The notes below the pieces were generated by a model. It ran no database searches. It was not told where the DNA came from and saw nothing but the letters and a program-made list of their open reading frames with translations. From positions 228,350-276,175 of the forward strand of contig MNCI01025435.1 in assembly GCA_015680685.1 (NCBI GenBank): a stretch of DNA of 47,826 nucleotides, read 5' to 3'. Positions 45,893 through 47,826 of this stretch are shown here, in pieces. The position numbers and the translations under genes are program-made. This DNA is from Gnetum montanum (lineage: Eukaryota; Streptophyta; Gnetopsida; Gnetales; Gnetaceae). The stretch's first letter is position 1. Each line of letters begins with the position of its first letter.

Positions 45893-46788
45893 TGACGGTT
45901 ACTCTGATAGGTTTATTCTAATTATTAGAGCAGGTACTCTAGTAGTTTATTCTAATTATTAGAGTCATTACTCTAGCGGTTTATTCTAATTATTAGAGTG
46001 GTTACTCTAATTATTAGAGTAGTTGCTCCCAAGCCTATAAATACAGTGCCCAGGCACACAATTGGGAGATAAGTCTTTTAGTAGTCAAGTAGCAAAACTC
46101 TTGTAGTCTATTAGAGTATTTTTCAAGTGCTCGCAACAGGAGGTGTAAGTGTGGATAGATCTTTATTCAAGCATTGTGTACCTGAGCACACCTTGTGTAT
46201 GGCAATAAATACGAGCTCTTCGATTCATCCTTGCAGCACTTGAGATTTTTTTCTTACGCATTTATTTTATTTTATTTTCTTATGTATTTATTTTATTTTA
46301 TGCACTTTACATTTATGTTATTAGGGTAGTAATTCATTTTGATCAATTAAGAAAATTATTAAATTACACTCAATACGATCATTTTGAGCATGCATGTAAC
46401 ACTTGGTAACTTAGTAACGATTAGTGTTCGGTAATCCTAGTAGTGTTGCACTGGTTCAGGATGTGTATGGCAAGTGAGAATGGATGTTGGTGTTAGGATT
46501 AGTTAGAACTTAGTTAATGAGTAGTTAAGATAAATTAGTCACTTAGTTATCTCTCTCCTTCCCTACTAGAACAGGACATAAAAACATAAAAGCTATAAAA
46601 ATCATATGCCTCAAGCTTACTTAACCATACAATCATGACATACAGGTAAGCTTGGGAAGACAATGATCAACCAACCCATCCTTGTTCCACAAGGGCGCAT
46701 AAGCACTTAGTCCTTGGAATTCAACTAGATTGTGCATGAAACGCTCGTATTCATATGGTTGAGCATATGGGTACCTTGCCACTCATCA
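45893..46788 (+). repeat. 3' LTR of element F (LTR D, 896 bp)
   Basis: It starts TGACGGTTAC after the PPT and ends TTGCCACTCATCA. TATAAATA is at 46036-46043 and AATAAA near 46203. From TATA to the end it is collinear with LTRs A and C, but U3 lacks GATATC words and has four dyad repeats instead. Nothing after it matches a known left flank, as the 5' end of F is missing. Confidence 0.88.
45917..46019 (+). repeat. Four dyad repeats in U3 of LTR D
   Basis: TCTAATTATTAGAG occurs at 45917, 45951, 45985 and 46006 (spacings 34, 34, 21). Each is an inverted repeat of TCTAAT/ATTAGA around one T. It lies directly upstream of the TATA box, where enhancer repeats are expected. Confidence 0.9.
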
Positions 46789-46974
46789 ATTACTATCATT
46801 ATTTATTATATTGACAATAGTCTAAAACAACTATTATTATACTTGGTCCAAATTTGGCCCACTAAATCCACTTGCCTCATTGTTCTTTATTATTCTCCTT
46901 GGTGCCATCTATAAAACTTAAATAAAACTCTAATAAGTAATCTAAAGCCATGCTATAATACCAAATTATCATAC
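46789..46974. other. AT-rich flank of LTR D, no gene seen
   Basis: No repeat ends or coding frame recognised. Confidence 0.4.
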
Positions 46975-47357
46975 CTTGAAATTTACCATAGAAAAATTAT
47001 AAAAATTACTTAAACGATTATGACAAACAAAACATAATCTCTTAACGAATCTTTAAACAACGTAAATACTCATAAAACCATATAGCATCTAAACACTTAT
47101 AAACTTAATAACTTTGAATTCACTTGAAAATACACATTATCATGTTTATGCCCAGTTTGGCCTCATTATAATGTGTATTAGAGTTTAACAAAAATTCCAT
47201 ATTTATGCTACAAATGACAAGATCATAGAATGACCAAGACAAATGTGAAATACATAGAAACATAATTTTTTACCCAATGTTGATCCTTTATCTATCTCCA
47301 TCTTGACCCCTTCCAAAGCTTCTTACTAATTCTACATGAAACACATGTAAGAAGGAT
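46975..47357 (+). repeat. Repeat H, copy 2
   Basis: It starts TCATACCTTGAAATTTACC-like and ends ACATGTAAGAAGGA. Nearly the same as 28553-28935, in the same orientation. Confidence 0.7.
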
Positions 47358-47826
47358 GTCATACCCCAAAATTTTATTTAAGATAATCCATGATTAATTT
47401 ATATATAACTTAGTACTTGAACATGAAATGTTATAATGCCTATAACTTTACTAAAATAGTTACCATAAGTATTATAAAACTTAATCAATTACATGGTAAA
47501 ATCAAAATACACATCAAATACATGGTAAAATTTCATAACAAAAAACTAAATCTTATAATTAAATCTCCTAACCATAAAAAATCTGTAATCTCAAAAAAGG
47601 AGTTGATAATATTCATAAATAAATAAGTTTAAATACATTATGTCCAACATAATATAATCTCAAAGGAAAACTAAATCTAAAAGAAAGAAGAAAACTTTAT
47701 TGATGATGATGTATCACCATCATGCTCCTAGCTCCTACCAACTAGATTTACATACAAACATGTATGAAGGGTTAGAAACCTTGTAGTAGAGCTAATCATC
47801 TTGGTGCCCTTGGGACAAGACGTAGG
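47358..47826 (+). repeat. Repeat H, copy 3 (divergent, runs to window end)
   Basis: It starts TGTCATACCCCAAAATTTT directly after copy 2 and ends with words also closing copies 1 and 2 (ACATACAAACATGTATGAAGG). The middle differs. This tail-to-head arrangement suggests tandem units or a repeat of LTR origin. Confidence 0.5.

Larger units (their letters stand above)
38700..46788 (+). mobile_element. Type I Ty3/gypsy element F, gag-pol, 5' LTR missing
   Basis: Order: gag, protease, reverse transcriptase, RNase H, integrase, 3' noncoding region with an assembly gap, PPT, LTR D. This is the gypsy order. There is no chromodomain after the GPY-type module. RT and gag motifs and the family's tRNA-Asp PBS point to Athila/Tat. 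Numerous stops, two lost catalytic residues and the absence of a 5' LTR make it inactive. Its left end meets element E head to head. Confidence 0.85.

Overview
This is nuclear DNA from a flowering plant. The evidence is one intron-containing NAC transcription-factor gene of the NAM/NARS/NOR-like clade, Ty3/gypsy retrotransposons of the Athila/Tat type with a primer-binding site matching tRNA-Asp, and the usual plant pattern of nested, AT-rich elements. I cannot name the species. Two runs of unknown or suspect bases (37021-37050 and 45261-45334) show that it is an assembled scaffold. Apart from the NAC gene, nearly all coding signal belongs to decayed retroelements.

Layout: 1-2037 is the 3' end of a gypsy element with its LTR (element A). 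2038-3575 is a minus-strand gag relic. 3807-4072 may be the start of a Copia LTR. 4078-13984 is a complete, TSD-flanked gypsy element (B; 793/797-bp LTRs, TSD ACAAG). B has gag, no pol, a long noncoding part with an internal U3-like promoter, and a second ORF (ORF2, about 922 codons) split by a later solo LTR (C; TSD GATAT). 14.0-25.07 kb is the low-repeat island with the NAC gene (19840-21550) and its promoter. 25071-27638 is a complete mini LTR element (TSD AATAG) with 1.2-kb LTRs, a 117-bp interior and five 159-bp tandem repeats in each LTR. 27.6-29.1 kb is AT-rich repeat DNA. 29114-32870 is a minus-strand gypsy relic (G). 32876-about 38690 is a minus-strand element (E) with an intact-length but decayed ORF2. 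About 38700-46788 is a plus-strand gag-pol element (F) ending in LTR D. 46.8 kb to the end is AT-rich repeat DNA.

The gypsy copies fall into two designs that share gag, LTR architecture and polypurine tract. Type I (A, F) has, where visible, gag-pol and a noncoding 3' part. Type II (B, E and the hybrid G) carries ORF2 next to the 3' LTR. In B and E, ORF2 is preceded at a nearly constant distance by its own TATA box with GATATC-type repeats and a PPT-like motif. ORF2 has a basic N-terminus, a central globular block, a long predicted coiled coil and a conserved Pro-rich C-terminus. I do not recognise it firmly. This family and the 159-bp-repeat mini element are the best candidates here for something undescribed.

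The only gene likely to be functional is the NAC factor. It has all five NAC subdomains, the two introns typical of the family, poly-Gln tracts, an uORF and microsatellite in its leader, and a G-box upstream. Its first intron is 144 nt, stop-free and in frame.
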